From NCBI RefSeq assembly GCF_024496245.1, contig NZ_CP101740.1:868001-932000 (forward strand): DNA of 64,000 nucleotides, given 5' to 3'. The notes under the pieces were generated by a model. The model was not told where the DNA came from, made no database searches, and saw only the letters and a program-made list of their open reading frames with translations. Position numbers and translations under genes: made by a program. Source of the DNA: Sphingomonas qomolangmaensis. GTDB lineage: Bacteria > Pseudomonadota > Alphaproteobacteria > Sphingomonadales > Sphingomonadaceae. This document shows positions 1 to 10,574 of the stretch, piece after piece (the stretch's first letter is position 1; each line of letters begins with the position of its first letter).

Positions 1-1
1 C

Positions 2-682
2 GATCGCCCCGAGGGCGTGCGGCGGTTGATCCTCACCGCCAGCGGCGGGCCGTTCCGCGAATGGTCTACCGAGGCGATGCGCGGCGTGACGCGCGAGCAG
101 GCGGTGGCGCATCCCAATTGGACGATGGGCGCCAAGATTTCGGTCGATTCGGCGACGCTGATGAACAAGGGGCTCGAGCTGATCGAGGCGGCGCGGTTGT
201 TTCCGGTGCGCGGCGAGCAGATCGACATCATCGTCCACCCGCAATCGGTGATCCATTCGATGGTCGAATATGTCGACGGGTCGATCCTGGCGCAGCTGGG
301 ACCTAGCGACATGCGCGTGCCGATCGCGCATACGCTGGCCTGGCCCGCGCGGATGGCGACGCCGATGGCGCCGCTCGATTTCGTCGCGATGGCCCGGTTC
401 GACTTCGAAGCGCCCGATCCGGTGCGCTTCCCTGCGCTGGCGCTGGCGCGGTCTGCGCTCGAGGCGGGCGGTGCGCGGCCGGCGATCCTCAATGCCGCCA
501 ACGAGATCGCGGTCGCGGCATTCCTGGCGCGCCGCATCGGCTTCCTCGAAATTGCCGCAATCGTCGCTGATACGCTTGCGAGCTATGACCCGCCGGCACC
601 CGGCAATGTCGAAGAGGTGCTGGTGGTTGATGCCGAGGCGCGGCGAATTGCCGGTGCCCGTGTGAGGGATTGCGTCGCTTGA
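2..682 (+). CDS. dxr: 1-deoxy-D-xylulose 5-phosphate reductoisomerase, C-terminal part (cut by window edge)
   Basis: C-terminal 226 residues of DXR, the NADPH-dependent enzyme that converts DXP to MEP, the first committed step of the MEP isoprenoid pathway in the cytoplasm. Visible landmarks are ASGGPFR near the left edge, NKGLELIEA, and the [12 protein letters not shown] segment that carries the flexible active-site loop with its conserved histidine; a helical C-terminal domain follows. The reading frame is open at the left edge, so the start lies outside the window. The stop overlaps the start region of rseP, so the two are probably translated together. A later MEP-pathway gene, the ispDF fusion, is at 48167. 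The identification is secure. Confidence 0.96.
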   Translation, partial: DRPEGVRRLILTASGGPFREWSTEAMRGVTREQAVAHPNWTMGAKISVDSATLMNKGLELIEAARLFPVRGEQIDIIVHPQSVIHSMVEYVDGSILAQLGPSDMRVPIAHTLAWPARMATPMAPLDFVAMARFDFEAPDPVRFPALALARSALEAGGARPAILNAANEIAVAAFLARRIGFLEIAAIVADTLASYDPPAPGNVEEVLVVDAEARRIAGARVRDCVA

Positions 683-1812
683 TCGAAACCCCCGGCTTCC
701 TGTTCACGCTGGTCGCGTTCATTCTGGTGCTAGGGCCGCTCGTGTTCGTCCACGAGATGGGGCATTATCTCGCCGGGCGCTGGTTCGGGGTGAAGGCCGA
801 GGCCTTCTCGGTCGGCTTCGGGCGCGAGATTGCGGGCTTTACCGACAGGCGCGGCACGCGCTGGCAGTTCGGTTGGCTGCCGCTGGGCGGCTATGTCCGC
901 TTCGCCGGCGACATGAACCCGGCCAGCCAGCCCGACCCCGAATGGCTCGCGTTGCCCGCCGCCGAGCGCGCGCAGACCTTCCAGGCAAAGCCGCTATGGC
1001 AGCGGGCGATCGTCGTCGCCGCGGGGCCGGCGATCAATTTCGCGCTGGCGATCCTGATCCTGGCGGGCTTTGCCTATGCCTATGGCCAGAGCAAGACGTT
1101 GCCGGTGATCGGCCTGGTCGCCGAGCAGAGCGCCGCGGCCAATGCCGGGTTGCAGGTTGGCGACCGGATCACCGCGATCGGCGGGCGCAGCGTCGAGACC
1201 TTCGACGATCTGGCTAGCTATGCGCGGATCCGCCCGCAGGAACGCGTCCGCGTCGATTATGTCCGCGGCGATGCGCCTGCGACCACCGACCTGCAGATCG
1301 GCGTCGTCCGCGAGCAGGACCGGTTCGGCAACCAGTTCGAGCTCGGGCGGATCGGCATCGGGCCGGTCGAGCCGGTGCGCGTTCCGGTCAGCCTGTTGCA
1401 GGCACCGCTCATCGGGATCGAACGGACCGGCGAGATCGTCGGCATGATGGTCGATACGATCGGCCAGATCATCACCGGGCGGCGCTCGATCGACGAACTT
1501 GGCGGGCCGCTGCGGATCGCACAGGTTTCGGGCCAGCAAATGTCGCTCGGCATGGTCGAGTATGTCGGGTTGATCGCGCTGATCTCGATTAATTTGGGGT
1601 TCATCAATCTATTGCCAGTGCCGATGCTCGATGGCGGGCATCTGCTATTCTATGCAATAGAGGCGGTGCGCAGGCGGCCGGTGAAGCCCGAAGTGTTTGA
1701 ATGGGCGTTTCGTGGCGGATTGGTGGCGTTGCTTGCGCTGATGTTCTTCGTGACGGTCAATGATCTGGGCGCGTTCGGGGTCTGGCGCAGCCTGGCCGGC
1801 TTGATCGGTTGA
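679..1812 (+). CDS. rseP: RIP metalloprotease RseP (site-2 protease)
   Basis: Inner-membrane zinc protease that cleaves transmembrane anti-sigma factors and remnant signal peptides. The catalytic HEMGH motif is at residues 25-29 in the first membrane segment. A PDZ-like domain lies around residues 115-195, and the second metal-site motif ([12 protein letters not shown]) is in a late membrane helix near the C-terminus. I chose the TTG at 679, which overlaps the dxr stop, because a GAGGGA sequence at 664-669 sits 9 bases upstream and the resulting N-terminus goes straight into the first membrane helix. An in-frame TTG at 670 would add three residues but lies directly against that ribosome site. 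Placement between dxr and bamA is the usual envelope-biogenesis order. Confidence 0.93.
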   Translation: MIETPGFLFTLVAFILVLGPLVFVHEMGHYLAGRWFGVKAEAFSVGFGREIAGFTDRRGTRWQFGWLPLGGYVRFAGDMNPASQPDPEWLALPAAERAQTFQAKPLWQRAIVVAAGPAINFALAILILAGFAYAYGQSKTLPVIGLVAEQSAAANAGLQVGDRITAIGGRSVETFDDLASYARIRPQERVRVDYVRGDAPATTDLQIGVVREQDRFGNQFELGRIGIGPVEPVRVPVSLLQAPLIGIERTGEIVGMMVDTIGQIITGRRSIDELGGPLRIAQVSGQQMSLGMVEYVGLIALISINLGFINLLPVPMLDGGHLLFYAIEAVRRRPVKPEVFEWAFRGGLVALLALMFFVTVNDLGAFGVWRSLAGLIG

Positions 1813-1900
1813 GCCCGTTGGGGCAGGGGGCGTGGCGATGCCGGTACGCCCGGAACGATATTTTCCAGTATTTCGGGATGGAACGACGGTGACGGCGATC

Positions 1901-4699
1901 ATGGGTAGCAAATATCGCGCACAGGCTGCGGCGGTGCTGTTGGCGGGAACGATGCTGGCGGGCGTCGCCGAAGCGCAGACCGCGCCTTCGACACCGGCGC
2001 CCGCGCCTACCCCGGGCCAGGCGGCACCCGCCCCGGCCCCGCAGGTAACGACGCAGGGTGCGCCGCAGACCGCGACTCCCACGACCGTGGTCGCGCAGCC
2101 TGCGCGGACGATCCGCTCGCTTCGCGTATTGGGGTCGCAGCGGATCGAGCCCGACACGGTGCTGTCGTACACCAAGCTTCGCGTCGGCGAGCCCTACACC
2201 AACGAGAGCGTCGATGCCGCGATCAAGGACCTGTACGCCAGCGACCTGATCGCCGAGGCGCAGATCGAGGGGGTCGAGAGCGGCGACCTGATTGTCCGCA
2301 TCCGCGAGAACCCGGTGATCAACCGCGTCGTGCTCGAGGGCAATCGCCGGCTCAAGAGCGACAAGATCCTCCCCGAGATCAAGCTGGCGCCGCGCCAGAT
2401 CTTCACCCGCACCGCGGTGCGCGCCGATGTCGGCCGGATCGTCGAGTTGTATCGCCGCCAGGGGCGCTTTGCCGCGGTGGTCGAGCCCAAGCAGGTTGTG
2501 CTCGACCAGAACCGCGTCGACGTGGTGTTCGAGATCGCTGAAGGGCCCAAGTCCAAGGTCCGCCAGATCAACATCCTGGGCAACGAGCAGTTCAGCGACA
2601 ATGCGCTGCGCAAGGAAATGGCGACCAAGCAGGCGCGCTTCTTCCGCTTCTTCAGTTCGGCGACGAGCTACGACCAGGATCGGCTCGCCTACGACCAGCA
2701 GAAGCTGCGGCAATATTATCTGACCGAGGGCTATGCCGATTTCCGGGTGATCTCGGCGGTCGCCGAGCTGACCCCCGACAAGGAAGACTTCATCATCACC
2801 TATGTGGTGGAGGAGGGCCCGCGCTATAAGTTCGGCGACGTCACCGTCGACAGCGGCATCCGCGACTTCAACGGCGAGCAGCTCGCCAAGAGCCTGCAGA
2901 TCAAAAAGGGCGAATGGTTCAACGCCAAGCTGGTCGAGGATTCGGTGACCTCGCTCAGCGAGGCGGCCGGGCTGTTCGGCTATGCCTTTGCCGATGTGCG
3001 GCCCGAATATCAGCGCGACGAAGAGACGCTGACGATGGGGCTGACCTTCAACATCGCCGAGAGCCAGCGGACCTATGTCGAGCGGATCGAGATCACCGGC
3101 AATACCCAGACGCAGGACGAGGTGATCCGCCGCGAGATGCGCATCGCCGAGGGCGATGCGTACAACTCGTTCCTGCGCAAGCGATCGCAGGACCGGATCA
3201 ATTCGCTCGGCTATTTCCAGGACAAGTTCGAGATCGAGGAGCAGCCGGGATCGACCCCCGACCGCGTCATCCTGACCTCGAACGTCGAGGAACGCTCGAC
3301 CGGCGAGCTCACGCTCTCGGCGGGTTTCTCGAGCCTCGAGCGCTTCATCCTGCAGGGCTCGATCCGCCAGCGTAATTTCCGCGGCAAGGGGCAGGATCTG
3401 CGGCTCCAGGTCAATTATTCGAGCTATTCGAAGTCGATCGAGGCGGGGTTCACCGAACCCTATCTCTTCGACAAGAACATCGCGCTTGGCGGCACCGTGT
3501 TCCGCCGCGATTTCAGCAACTTCAATTTCGTCGGCAACGAGCGCAACACCACCTACGCACAGGTATCGACGGGCTTCAACATCGTCGCCGGCATCCCGCT
3601 GACCGAATATTGGTCACTGTCGGGCCGCTACAATCTGCAGCAGGACGATGTGTCGCTCGACGAATCGACCTTCTTCACCAACGGCCAGTGCGATCCGCTG
3701 CGCGCCGGGCGATTCCTTTGCGAACAGCTCGGTAACCGGATCACGTCGTTGGTCGGCGCATCGGTGGTGTATGACAGCCTCAACAGCCGGCTTCGCCCGA
3801 CCGCGGGCCAGCGGCTGCTGATCGGCGCCGATTTCGCAGGGCTCGGCGGCGATGTCCGCTATGTCCGCGCGCGCGTCGATGGCATCAAATATTTCAACAT
3901 GGGCGGTGGGTTCATCCTGTCGACCGCGGCGCAGGGCGGCTACATCAAGGCGCTCGAGGACAGCCGTGGGCCCGGGATCGATCCGGTGCGGATCATCGAC
4001 CGCTTCTACCTTGGCGAACCGCAGTTCCGCGGTTTCGACATCCGCGGCGTCGGTCCGCGCGTCCAGCGTATCCCGTTCACCACCGACGAGGACGGCAACA
4101 CCATCCTGGTCACCGACCGCGACCAGATCGTCGACGACGCGATCGGCGGCAAGGGCTATTACCTCACCAAGGCCGAGGTCGAGATCCCCTTGGGCTCGGG
4201 CGCGCAGGAACTGGGGCTTCGGCCTTCGGTGTATGTGATGGCGGGTGCGTTGTTCAACGTCACGCGGCCTTTGCCGACGATCACCTTCACCCAGGCCACC
4301 GATTCGAGCGGTAATCCGCTGTTCAACGTCGATGGCTCGCCGAACCTGCTGCCCGCGACGACACCGATCCGAAACAGCGAAGGCGCGCCGCTGTTCATCA
4401 ATACCTTCACGAGCAACGGCGTTCCCGGCCAGCGATCGACGACCTGTAGCACCGGCTATGCCGATACGGCTGGCGCCCCTTGCGTAGGCACCGAACAGAA
4501 CAGCGCGGCGGTCAACACCACCACGCCGTTCCTCGAGCGCTTCGTCGGCGATTCGATCAAGCCGCGCATCACCGTGGGTATCGGCGTGAACTGGAACTCG
4601 CCCTTCGGTCCGCTCCGGATCGATCTGGCGAAGGACATCATTTCGATCGACGGCGACGATCCCAAGCTGTTGACCTTCAACGTCGGCGCCGGCTTCTGA
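1901..4699 (+). CDS. bamA: Outer membrane protein assembly factor BamA
   Basis: Omp85-family core of the BAM complex, which folds and inserts beta-barrel proteins into the outer membrane. From ATG 1901 the protein begins with a signal peptide (cleavage expected after residue 25, AEA|Q), followed by a Pro/Ala/Thr/Gln-rich linker to about residue 70. A set of POTRA repeats then runs to about residue 410, and the 16-strand barrel carries an FRGFDIRG motif and ends in a C-terminal Phe. Longer in-frame starts exist: GTG 1832, ATG 1838 with AGGGGG seven bases upstream, and GTG 1889. They would place up to 23 residues before the signal peptide, so I prefer 1889 or 1901. Two long loop insertions lie in the last third of the barrel. 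Confidence 0.95.
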   Translation: MGSKYRAQAAAVLLAGTMLAGVAEAQTAPSTPAPAPTPGQAAPAPAPQVTTQGAPQTATPTTVVAQPARTIRSLRVLGSQRIEPDTVLSYTKLRVGEPYTNESVDAAIKDLYASDLIAEAQIEGVESGDLIVRIRENPVINRVVLEGNRRLKSDKILPEIKLAPRQIFTRTAVRADVGRIVELYRRQGRFAAVVEPKQVVLDQNRVDVVFEIAEGPKSKVRQINILGNEQFSDNALRKEMATKQARFFRFFSSATSYDQDRLAYDQQKLRQYYLTEGYADFRVISAVAELTPDKEDFIITYVVEEGPRYKFGDVTVDSGIRDFNGEQLAKSLQIKKGEWFNAKLVEDSVTSLSEAAGLFGYAFADVRPEYQRDEETLTMGLTFNIAESQRTYVERIEITGNTQTQDEVIRREMRIAEGDAYNSFLRKRSQDRINSLGYFQDKFEIEEQPGSTPDRVILTSNVEERSTGELTLSAGFSSLERFILQGSIRQRNFRGKGQDLRLQVNYSSYSKSIEAGFTEPYLFDKNIALGGTVFRRDFSNFNFVGNERNTTYAQVSTGFNIVAGIPLTEYWSLSGRYNLQQDDVSLDESTFFTNGQCDPLRAGRFLCEQLGNRITSLVGASVVYDSLNSRLRPTAGQRLLIGADFAGLGGDVRYVRARVDGIKYFNMGGGFILSTAAQGGYIKALEDSRGPGIDPVRIIDRFYLGEPQFRGFDIRGVGPRVQRIPFTTDEDGNTILVTDRDQIVDDAIGGKGYYLTKAEVEIPLGSGAQELGLRPSVYVMAGALFNVTRPLPTITFTQATDSSGNPLFNVDGSPNLLPATTPIRNSEGAPLFINTFTSNGVPGQRSTTCSTGYADTAGAPCVGTEQNSAAVNTTTPFLERFVGDSIKPRITVGIGVNWNSPFGPLRIDLAKDIISIDGDDPKLLTFNVGAGF

Positions 4700-4734
4700 C
4701 CCCCATCATCATCTTTCGATCAAGGACCCGTATC

Positions 4735-5385
4735 ATGACCATGTTCAAAACCCTGCTACTCGCCGCCGCGCCCGTCGCTATCGCCGCAATGCCCGTTCCG
4801 GCTGCCGCGCAGACCGGTGGGATCGCCGTCGCCAACCCCGAGGGCGCGGTCGCCCAGAGCAACGCTTGGCGCACCGCGCAGTCGCAGATCCAGACGACCT
4901 ACAAGGCGCAGCTCGACCAGGCACAGGCCCGCCAGACCGCGCTGCAGAACGAACTGCGCCCGCTGGTGACTGCGTTCGAAACCGCGCGTGCGGCACCCAA
5001 CGCCAACGAAGCGACGCTTCGCACCCAGGCGACGACGATCCAGCAGCGCGAGCAGGCGGCCAATGCCGAGCTGCAGCGGCTGACCGCACCGGCATCGCGC
5101 GCGCGCGCCTATGTCGTCGAGCAGATCAGCGCGCAGCTTCCTGCCGCGGTCAACGCCGCGGTCGCGCGCAAGAAGGTCACGCTGCTGCTGCGTCCCGACG
5201 CCGCGCTGTACACCCAGCCGTCGAACGACATCACCGCCGACGTGACGACCGAACTGAACCGCCTGGTTCCCAGCGTGACGATCACGCCGCCCGCCAATTG
5301 GCAGCCCGGCCAGCAGGGCCAGCCGGCGCCTGCCGCAGCGCCTGCCGCAGCCGCACCTGCTCCTGCCGCCCCCCGGGGCCGATGA
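4735..5385 (+). CDS. skp: OmpH/Skp family periplasmic chaperone
   Basis: Skp-type holdase that escorts unfolded outer-membrane proteins across the periplasm to BAM. A signal peptide of about 26 residues ending in AAAQ is followed by the conserved start of the mature protein ([12 protein letters not shown]) and an Ala/Gln-rich coiled coil from about residue 50 to 130. The C-terminal tail is low-complexity Ala/Pro/Gln and is longer than in the enterobacterial protein. ATG 4735 is supported by AAGGA at 4722-4726, eight bases upstream. The stop overlaps the fabZ start as ATGA. In most Gram-negative bacteria lpxD would come next; it is absent here. Confidence 0.9.
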   Translation: MTMFKTLLLAAAPVAIAAMPVPAAAQTGGIAVANPEGAVAQSNAWRTAQSQIQTTYKAQLDQAQARQTALQNELRPLVTAFETARAAPNANEATLRTQATTIQQREQAANAELQRLTAPASRARAYVVEQISAQLPAAVNAAVARKKVTLLLRPDAALYTQPSNDITADVTTELNRLVPSVTITPPANWQPGQQGQPAPAAAPAAAAPAPAAPRGR

Positions 5386-5864
5386 GCGAGGCGGCTGAAG
5401 CCAAGGCCGCGATCGGCCCGCTCGATATCGGGCGGGTGATGGCGGCGCTTCCGCATCGCTATCCGATGCTGCTGGTCGACCGCGTCGAGGAATTGGTCCC
5501 CGACCGGTCGATCCGCGCGATCAAGGCGGTGACGATCAACGAAGGCTTTTTCCAAGGGCATTTCCCTGGGCGACCGATCATGCCGGGCGTGCTGATCGTC
5601 GAGGCGCTCGCGCAGGCCGCGGGCATCCTTGCGGTCGAAAGCCTGGGGCTCGCAGGATCGGGCAAGCTGGTCTATTTCATGGCGATCGAGGAAGCGAAGT
5701 TCCGCAAGCCCGTCGAGCCCGGCGTGCTGCTGACGCTCGAGGTCGAGTTCGTCCAGAAGCGGTCGAGCGTATGCAAGTTCGCCGGCCGCGCGATGCTGGG
5801 TGATCAGGTGGCGGCGACCGCCAACTTCACCGCGATGATCGCCGACCCGCCCAAGCCCGCCTGA
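5382..5864 (+). CDS. fabZ: 3-hydroxyacyl-[acyl-carrier-protein] dehydratase FabZ
   Basis: 160-residue hot-dog-fold dehydratase of the fatty-acid elongation cycle, removing water from 3-hydroxyacyl-ACP. The [11 protein letters not shown] segment and the signature [11 protein letters not shown] are intact. The catalytic pair falls at His60 and Glu74. The start codon overlaps the skp stop (ATGA), so translation is probably coupled. In LPS-producing bacteria this gene usually sits between lpxD and lpxA; here it is directly behind skp and is followed by rpmE. Confidence 0.95.
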   Translation: MSEAAEAKAAIGPLDIGRVMAALPHRYPMLLVDRVEELVPDRSIRAIKAVTINEGFFQGHFPGRPIMPGVLIVEALAQAAGILAVESLGLAGSGKLVYFMAIEEAKFRKPVEPGVLLTLEVEFVQKRSSVCKFAGRAMLGDQVAATANFTAMIADPPKPA

Positions 5865-5891
5865 CGCACCGGGACTGAAGATTGCACCAAC

Positions 5892-5917
5892 GGCGCGGCT
5901 CTGCTAGGGGCCGCGCC
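5892..5917 (+). terminator. GC-rich hairpin after fabZ
   Basis: Perfect 8-bp stem, GGCGCGGC at 5892-5899 against GCCGCGCC at 5910-5917, with a 10-base loop. It lies in the gap between fabZ and rpmE. No clear U-run follows, so it is a plausible but not classical intrinsic terminator. Confidence 0.5.
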
Positions 5918-5963
5918 TTCGCTACTGGTCGGAAACCAGCGGCATGACCTCGGAGAATTCGAC

Positions 5964-6206
5964 GTGAAGAAAGATACCCACCCCGACTACCACATGATCA
6001 AGGTCCAGATGACCGACGGCACCGTGTTCGAGACCCGCTCGACCTGGGGCAAGGAAGGCGACCTGATGCAGCTGGAAATCGATCCGCTGGCGCATCCGGC
6101 ATGGACCGGTGGCAACCAGCGCCTGCTCGATGCGGGCGGCCAGGTGGCACGCTTCAACAAGCGTTTCGGTGGCGGGCTTTCGCTTCGCGCCAAGAAGGAA
6201 GCCTGA
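5964..6206 (+). CDS. rpmE: 50S ribosomal protein bL31
   Basis: 80-residue bL31 with the alphaproteobacterial signature start ([10 protein letters not shown]) and a conserved centre ([22 protein letters not shown]). There are no cysteines, so this is the zinc-independent form. The start codon is GTG at 5964; a CGGAGA sequence at 5951-5956 gives a sensible ribosome-binding distance. It stands alone between fabZ and an exported unknown. Confidence 0.95.
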   Translation: MKKDTHPDYHMIKVQMTDGTVFETRSTWGKEGDLMQLEIDPLAHPAWTGGNQRLLDAGGQVARFNKRFGGGLSLRAKKEA

Positions 6207-6275
6207 CACCAGGCTGCGGCGTCAGGGCGCGCGGGCTCGGCGCGGAGGCAATGCCTTCGCCGCCGCTCGCGCGCC
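6202..6275 (+). terminator. Paired hairpins downstream of rpmE
   Basis: Two inverted repeats follow one another. CCTGAC (6202-6207) pairs with GTCAGG (6221-6226), straddling the rpmE stop, and GGCGCGCG (6226-6233) pairs with CGCGCGCC (6268-6275). Together they could end rpmE transcription. No U-run is visible, so this is tentative. Confidence 0.4.
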
Positions 6276-6355
6276 TTGCCGCTCGCGACACGAATCGCTT
6301 TCCACCCCGCGCCAAACCCGCCATGATCCGGCCATAATCGTGGTCGGAGGCTTGG

Positions 6356-6820
6356 ATGGTGGCAGGCATGATCGCGGGAATGGCATTGGCGCTGCTGGCG
6401 TCACCTGCTCCCGAGGACGATCCGCAGCACAACAAGGCCGCGGTGCTGGCATCGGCAACGGCGTCGGGCGTCGCATCTTCGGTCGCGCTTGCGCCCGCCT
6501 CCGGTGATTTCGAACCTATCGAGCGGCAGCAGCTACGCGACGCGATCGCCGCGTTTCGCGTCACCGGTCGTGAGGCGAGAGTTGCCGAAACGCTGCGTAT
6601 CGCATCGTCCGCCGATGGCGCGCTCGATCCGATGCCGGGCGACCGTATCCTCGACATCAGCAATCTCGACTATCGCCAGCAACGCCGCGGTGCCCCGAGC
6701 GCCGCAGTCGACGCGCGGATGTCGATGCGGCTCGATCCCGGCCAGCGATCCGATCCCGACTTCGCGATGGGGGGTATCGGCGGCGCGCTGATGCGGGTGA
6801 CCAGCGCGCTGATCGACTGA
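6356..6820 (+). CDS. Conserved-looking exported protein of unknown function
   Basis: 154 residues. A short hydrophobic N-terminus (residues 1-17, ending in ASPAPEDD) looks like an uncleaved or weak signal sequence. The remainder is mixed helical with Ala-rich and acidic stretches and a basic middle. GGAGG at 6346-6350 lies five bases before the ATG, which supports the start. I do not recognise a family. It is transcribed toward the L,D-transpeptidase gene, whose stop is about 30 bases away on the other strand. Confidence 0.6.
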   Translation: MVAGMIAGMALALLASPAPEDDPQHNKAAVLASATASGVASSVALAPASGDFEPIERQQLRDAIAAFRVTGREARVAETLRIASSADGALDPMPGDRILDISNLDYRQQRRGAPSAAVDARMSMRLDPGQRSDPDFAMGGIGGALMRVTSALID

Positions 6821-6848
6821 GTCGGCTTGGGCACCCGCCCGTTCGGCG

Positions 6849-7838
6849 TCATTCGCTGCTGAGCACCGCCAGCGCTTCACCCGCGCTGCCCGATTGCAGC
6901 GTATCGGCGGTGACCACCACCGTGGTACCGGGGGCAAGGATTTTGACGAGCGCCTGCCGGAAGCGTTCGTCGAGGATGACCGGATCGCGATCGTCGCCTT
7001 CGGTGGGCGGCGCATCGGCCGCCCCGTCCCACGGCAGCGCGACGCGCGACCATTTCGGGGTGCCACCATCTGCCGCCGCCATCGTATAGGCGGTGGTCCT
7101 GTCGACCGGGCGCCGCAGTACGATCGGCGCCGACCCGATCGGCTTGCCGTTGCGCAGCACCAGCAGCCGTTGATCGGCTGCACTGACGACCACCGATACC
7201 GGCCCCGAGGCGGCGATCGAATCGAGCCATTGCCACTCGGGCGCGGTGGGCGCTGCGATCTCGGCGCCGCCGGCAGCGAAGAGATCGACCGCAGGGGCAA
7301 CTCGCGGGACCGCGACGCGGTCGGTGATGATCACCGTCATTCCGCGCGTGGTGACCCCGTATAACAGCCGGGCGAAGGCTGTGGGCAGGCGGATGCAGCC
7401 ATGCGATGCCGGATAGCCCGGTATCTTGCCCGCGTGGAGCGCGACTCCGCCCCAGGTGAGCCGCTGCATGAACGGCATCGGCGCGTCGTCGTACAGGTTC
7501 GACACGTGGTCGACCTCTTTTTGCAGGATTGTGAACACCCCCGTCGGCGTCGCGTTGGCCGGCGTACCAGTCGATGCGGTCGACACCCCGATGATGACGC
7601 CGTTGCGATAGACATAGGCGCGCTGCCGGGCGAGGCTAACGACGATCATCACCGGGCCGGCGGGCGACACCTGCGGGGTCCAGATATATTCGCCGGGCTT
7701 AAGTCGCGCGACCGCATCGGCGATGGTGAGCGGCGTGTCGGTTACCTGCAGCCCCGCCATCGCGGGCGCGGGCAACCCCATCGCAAGGAGCAGCGCGAGC
7801 GCGCCGCCTGTCATCAGGGGGAACCGAGCGATTGCCAT
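6849..7838 (-). CDS. L,D-transpeptidase (YkuD family), exported
   Basis: 329-residue exported enzyme that forms 3-3 peptidoglycan cross-links or attaches proteins to the cell wall in the periplasm. A signal peptide covers residues 1-28 (hydrophobic run ending AMA). The YkuD catalytic domain occupies roughly residues 35-175 and holds the signature SHGCIRLP, with the nucleophile at Cys148 and the paired His at 146. The second half (about 190-329) has no recognised catalytic motif but contains another VVVSAADQRLLVLRNG stretch similar to the start of a YkuD fold. This suggests a degenerate second copy. It is convergent with the upstream exported unknown. Confidence 0.88.
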   Translation of the reverse strand: MAIARFPLMTGGALALLLAMGLPAPAMAGLQVTDTPLTIADAVARLKPGEYIWTPQVSPAGPVMIVVSLARQRAYVYRNGVIIGVSTASTGTPANATPTGVFTILQKEVDHVSNLYDDAPMPFMQRLTWGGVALHAGKIPGYPASHGCIRLPTAFARLLYGVTTRGMTVIITDRVAVPRVAPAVDLFAAGGAEIAAPTAPEWQWLDSIAASGPVSVVVSAADQRLLVLRNGKPIGSAPIVLRRPVDRTTAYTMAAADGGTPKWSRVALPWDGAADAPPTEGDDRDPVILDERFRQALVKILAPGTTVVVTADTLQSGSAGEALAVLSSE

Positions 7839-7886
7839 TCGCGCACTCTATCGGTCGTGGTGCTGGGGCGAACCGCGGAACATTAC

Positions 7887-10430
7887 CTAGCCGATGCGGG
7901 CACGCTGGTGCTCTAGGATCGCGCGATTTGCCGCGGGCTTGAGCAGTTCGAGGATCGCGAGCAGCACTACGCCAACCGCCAGCGCAACGCCGAGGTCGCT
8001 CGCGTGAAGCTGCTCGAAGCGGAGCAGCGTCTGCAGCGGCGCGACGAAGAGGATCAACAGCGTCACCGCCACCAGCGTCGCCAACACATAGCGCAGCGCC
8101 TTGTTCTGCTGGCCGAACATCGCGCGCAATGAGGTGCCGTAGGACCGGTTCACCAAGATCAGCGCAACCATCGAGGCGAGCAATGCGAAGAAGATGAGCG
8201 CGCGCACCTCTTGTTCGGGCATGCCGACGTGGCTTTCGATGACGAACAAGCCCGCTAGCAAGGCGAAGGCGATGCCGCCCTGGGTTACGCTCCACGCGAT
8301 CATCGGGAGCGAGAAGAGCCGTTCGCTCGCGGGTCTCGGGGGTCGGCGCATGCTGTCCTCCTCGGCACGCTCGGCCTCAAACACGAGCGCGCAGACCGGA
8401 TCGATCACCATTTCGAGCAACGCGATGTGGATCGGGCCGAACAGGATCGGCAGGCCAAGCGCCAGCGGGAGCAGGGCAAGGCCGGCGATCGGCACATGGA
8501 TCGCGAAGATGAACGCCATCGCCTTGCGGATATTGTCGTAGATCCGGCGGCCCAGCCCGATCGCCGATACGACCGCGGCGAAATCGTCGTCGAGCAGCAC
8601 GATCGCCGAGGCTTCGCGCGCGACATCGGTGCCGCGCTTGCCCATCGCGATGCCGATATGCGCCGATTTGAGCGACGGCGCATCGTTGACGCCGTCGCCG
8701 GTCATCGCGACGATTTCGCCCGCGGCCTTGAAGGCTTCGACGATGCGCAGCTTTTGTTCGGGCATGATCCGCGCGAACACCGCGATTGCAGGCAGCCGGC
8801 GGGCGAGGTCGGCATCGTCGATCGCGGCGAGTTGGGCGCCGGTGACGACCTCGCCGCGCGCGATCCCCGCCTGGGTGGCGATCGCGCGCGCGGTGGTGGC
8901 ATAGTCGCCGGTGATCATGACCACGCGCAGCCCGGCGGCGCGGAAGGCCGACACCGCCTCGGCAATCCCCGGTCGAACGGGATCGGCGAGCCCGATCAGG
9001 CCGAGCAGCTCGAAAGCGAAGGCGTGGAGGTCCTCAGGTAGCGCGGTGTCGCTGGCGGTGGCCGATGCGACCGCCAGGACGCGAAGCCCGCGCGCGGCCA
9101 TCATGTTGACCGCGGCGAGCAGCCTTTCGCGGGCTTCGTAGGGCAGGCGACAGAGATCGGCGATCGCCTCGGGTGCGCCCTTGGCGGCGACGGTCGCTGC
9201 GGCATCGCCCGATCGCCAGACATTGGCCATGGCGAACAGGTCGGGGCGAAGGCCGTAGCCATGGACGAGCACGGCGTCGCTGGGGGAGGGCGGCTGTACC
9301 GCGGCGATCGCGACTTCCATCGGGTCGACCGGGTGCGGCGCGCTCGCGAGCGTACCTGCCTTGAGCAGCGCCTCGAACGGTTCGCCCACCGCGATGTCGG
9401 CGAGCGGCGTCAGCGTCGAACCGTCGGGCAGCCAAAGCGTGGCGACCGCCATGCGGTTTTCCGTCAGCGTGCCGGTCTTGTCGGTGCACAGGATCGTCGC
9501 CGATCCCAGCGTCTCGATCGCCGCGGCGCGCCGGGTCAGCACGCCCGCCTGGCCGATGCGCCAGGCGCCCATCGCCAGGAAGATCGTCAGCACGACGGGG
9601 AACTCCTCGGGCAGCATCGCCATGCCGATCGCGATTCCCGCGAGCACGGCGTCGATCCAGCCGCCGCGGAGCAGCCCGTAGAGTAGGATCACCGCGCTCG
9701 CTACCAAAGCGCCGCCGATCGCGCATAGCCGGACGATGTGCGCGGTTTCGATGCGCAGCCGCGGCGCCTCGGTATCGAGGCTTGCGAGCGATTGGCCGAT
9801 CCGACCGATCTCGGTAGCTGCGCCGGTCGCGGTGACCAGCGCAGACCCGCTGCCGCGCGTGACCATCGATCCCGAATAGATAAAGGGCTGGTCCTCACCG
9901 CCCGGGCGGTGATCCCCGGGCGCTGCCGATGCCAGCTTGCCCACCGCGACCGATTCGCCGGTGAGCAGCGATTCATCGACCTGCAGGTCGATCGCCGATT
10001 GCAGCAGCGCGTCGGCGGCGATCCGGTCGCCCGGTTCGAGCAGCAGCAGGTCGCCGCGCACGACTTCGCGGCCCGGAATCGCGCGCTGTTCGCCGTTCCG
10101 GACGACACGCGCGCTGGGCGCCGACAGGTCGCGAAGCGCTTCGAGCACATGCTCGGTCCGCGTTTCCTGCACGATCGTAACCACCACCGAGAAGGTTGCG
10201 AAGGCGAGCAGGATCAGTGCTTCGCCCAGGCTGCCGAGCAAGAGATAGGCGACGCCGCCCGCCAGGAGCAGCGCGAGCATCGGCTCCTTGAGCACGTCGC
10301 GGGCGATGCGCAGCACCGAACGATCGCCGGTGCGCGGCAGTTCGTTCGGCCCTTCGGCCAGCAGCCGTGCGGCAGCCTCGGCGGACGTGAGGCCGTGCAT
10401 CTCGGCGGCGGTGTCTTTGGTGACAGGCAT
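7887..10430 (-). CDS. P-type cation-transporting ATPase (P2/P3-like)
   Basis: 847-residue membrane ion pump. It begins with a cation-ATPase N-domain (GLTSAEAAARLL...GPNELP) and has no HMA metal-binding domain. Visible motifs are the actuator TGES, the transmembrane PEEFP, the phosphorylation site DKTGTLT with Asp317, and TGDGVNDAPSLK near the end of the P-domain. At least eight membrane helices are present. The PEEFP variant of the helix-4 motif separates it from well-characterised Ca (PEGLP) and heavy-metal (CPC) pumps, so the transported ion cannot be assigned from sequence. It is divergent from the lactate dehydrogenase gene, with a 144-base shared upstream region. Confidence 0.9.
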   Translation of the reverse strand: MPVTKDTAAEMHGLTSAEAAARLLAEGPNELPRTGDRSVLRIARDVLKEPMLALLLAGGVAYLLLGSLGEALILLAFATFSVVVTIVQETRTEHVLEALRDLSAPSARVVRNGEQRAIPGREVVRGDLLLLEPGDRIAADALLQSAIDLQVDESLLTGESVAVGKLASAAPGDHRPGGEDQPFIYSGSMVTRGSGSALVTATGAATEIGRIGQSLASLDTEAPRLRIETAHIVRLCAIGGALVASAVILLYGLLRGGWIDAVLAGIAIGMAMLPEEFPVVLTIFLAMGAWRIGQAGVLTRRAAAIETLGSATILCTDKTGTLTENRMAVATLWLPDGSTLTPLADIAVGEPFEALLKAGTLASAPHPVDPMEVAIAAVQPPSPSDAVLVHGYGLRPDLFAMANVWRSGDAAATVAAKGAPEAIADLCRLPYEARERLLAAVNMMAARGLRVLAVASATASDTALPEDLHAFAFELLGLIGLADPVRPGIAEAVSAFRAAGLRVVMITGDYATTARAIATQAGIARGEVVTGAQLAAIDDADLARRLPAIAVFARIMPEQKLRIVEAFKAAGEIVAMTGDGVNDAPSLKSAHIGIAMGKRGTDVAREASAIVLLDDDFAAVVSAIGLGRRIYDNIRKAMAFIFAIHVPIAGLALLPLALGLPILFGPIHIALLEMVIDPVCALVFEAERAEEDSMRRPPRPASERLFSLPMIAWSVTQGGIAFALLAGLFVIESHVGMPEQEVRALIFFALLASMVALILVNRSYGTSLRAMFGQQNKALRYVLATLVAVTLLILFVAPLQTLLRFEQLHASDLGVALAVGVVLLAILELLKPAANRAILEHQRARIG

Positions 10431-10574
10431 GGCGTTCCCGAGGCCTCCGCACGGATCGCGCGACCGCTCGGACCCTTAGGCATCCGGCGCGCCACCGATA
10501 TGCGGGAAACCACTATGTCCGGATCGTGCGCCGGACCGGCGCGTTGAATGCGGCAACCACCGAAGGAACGAGCC

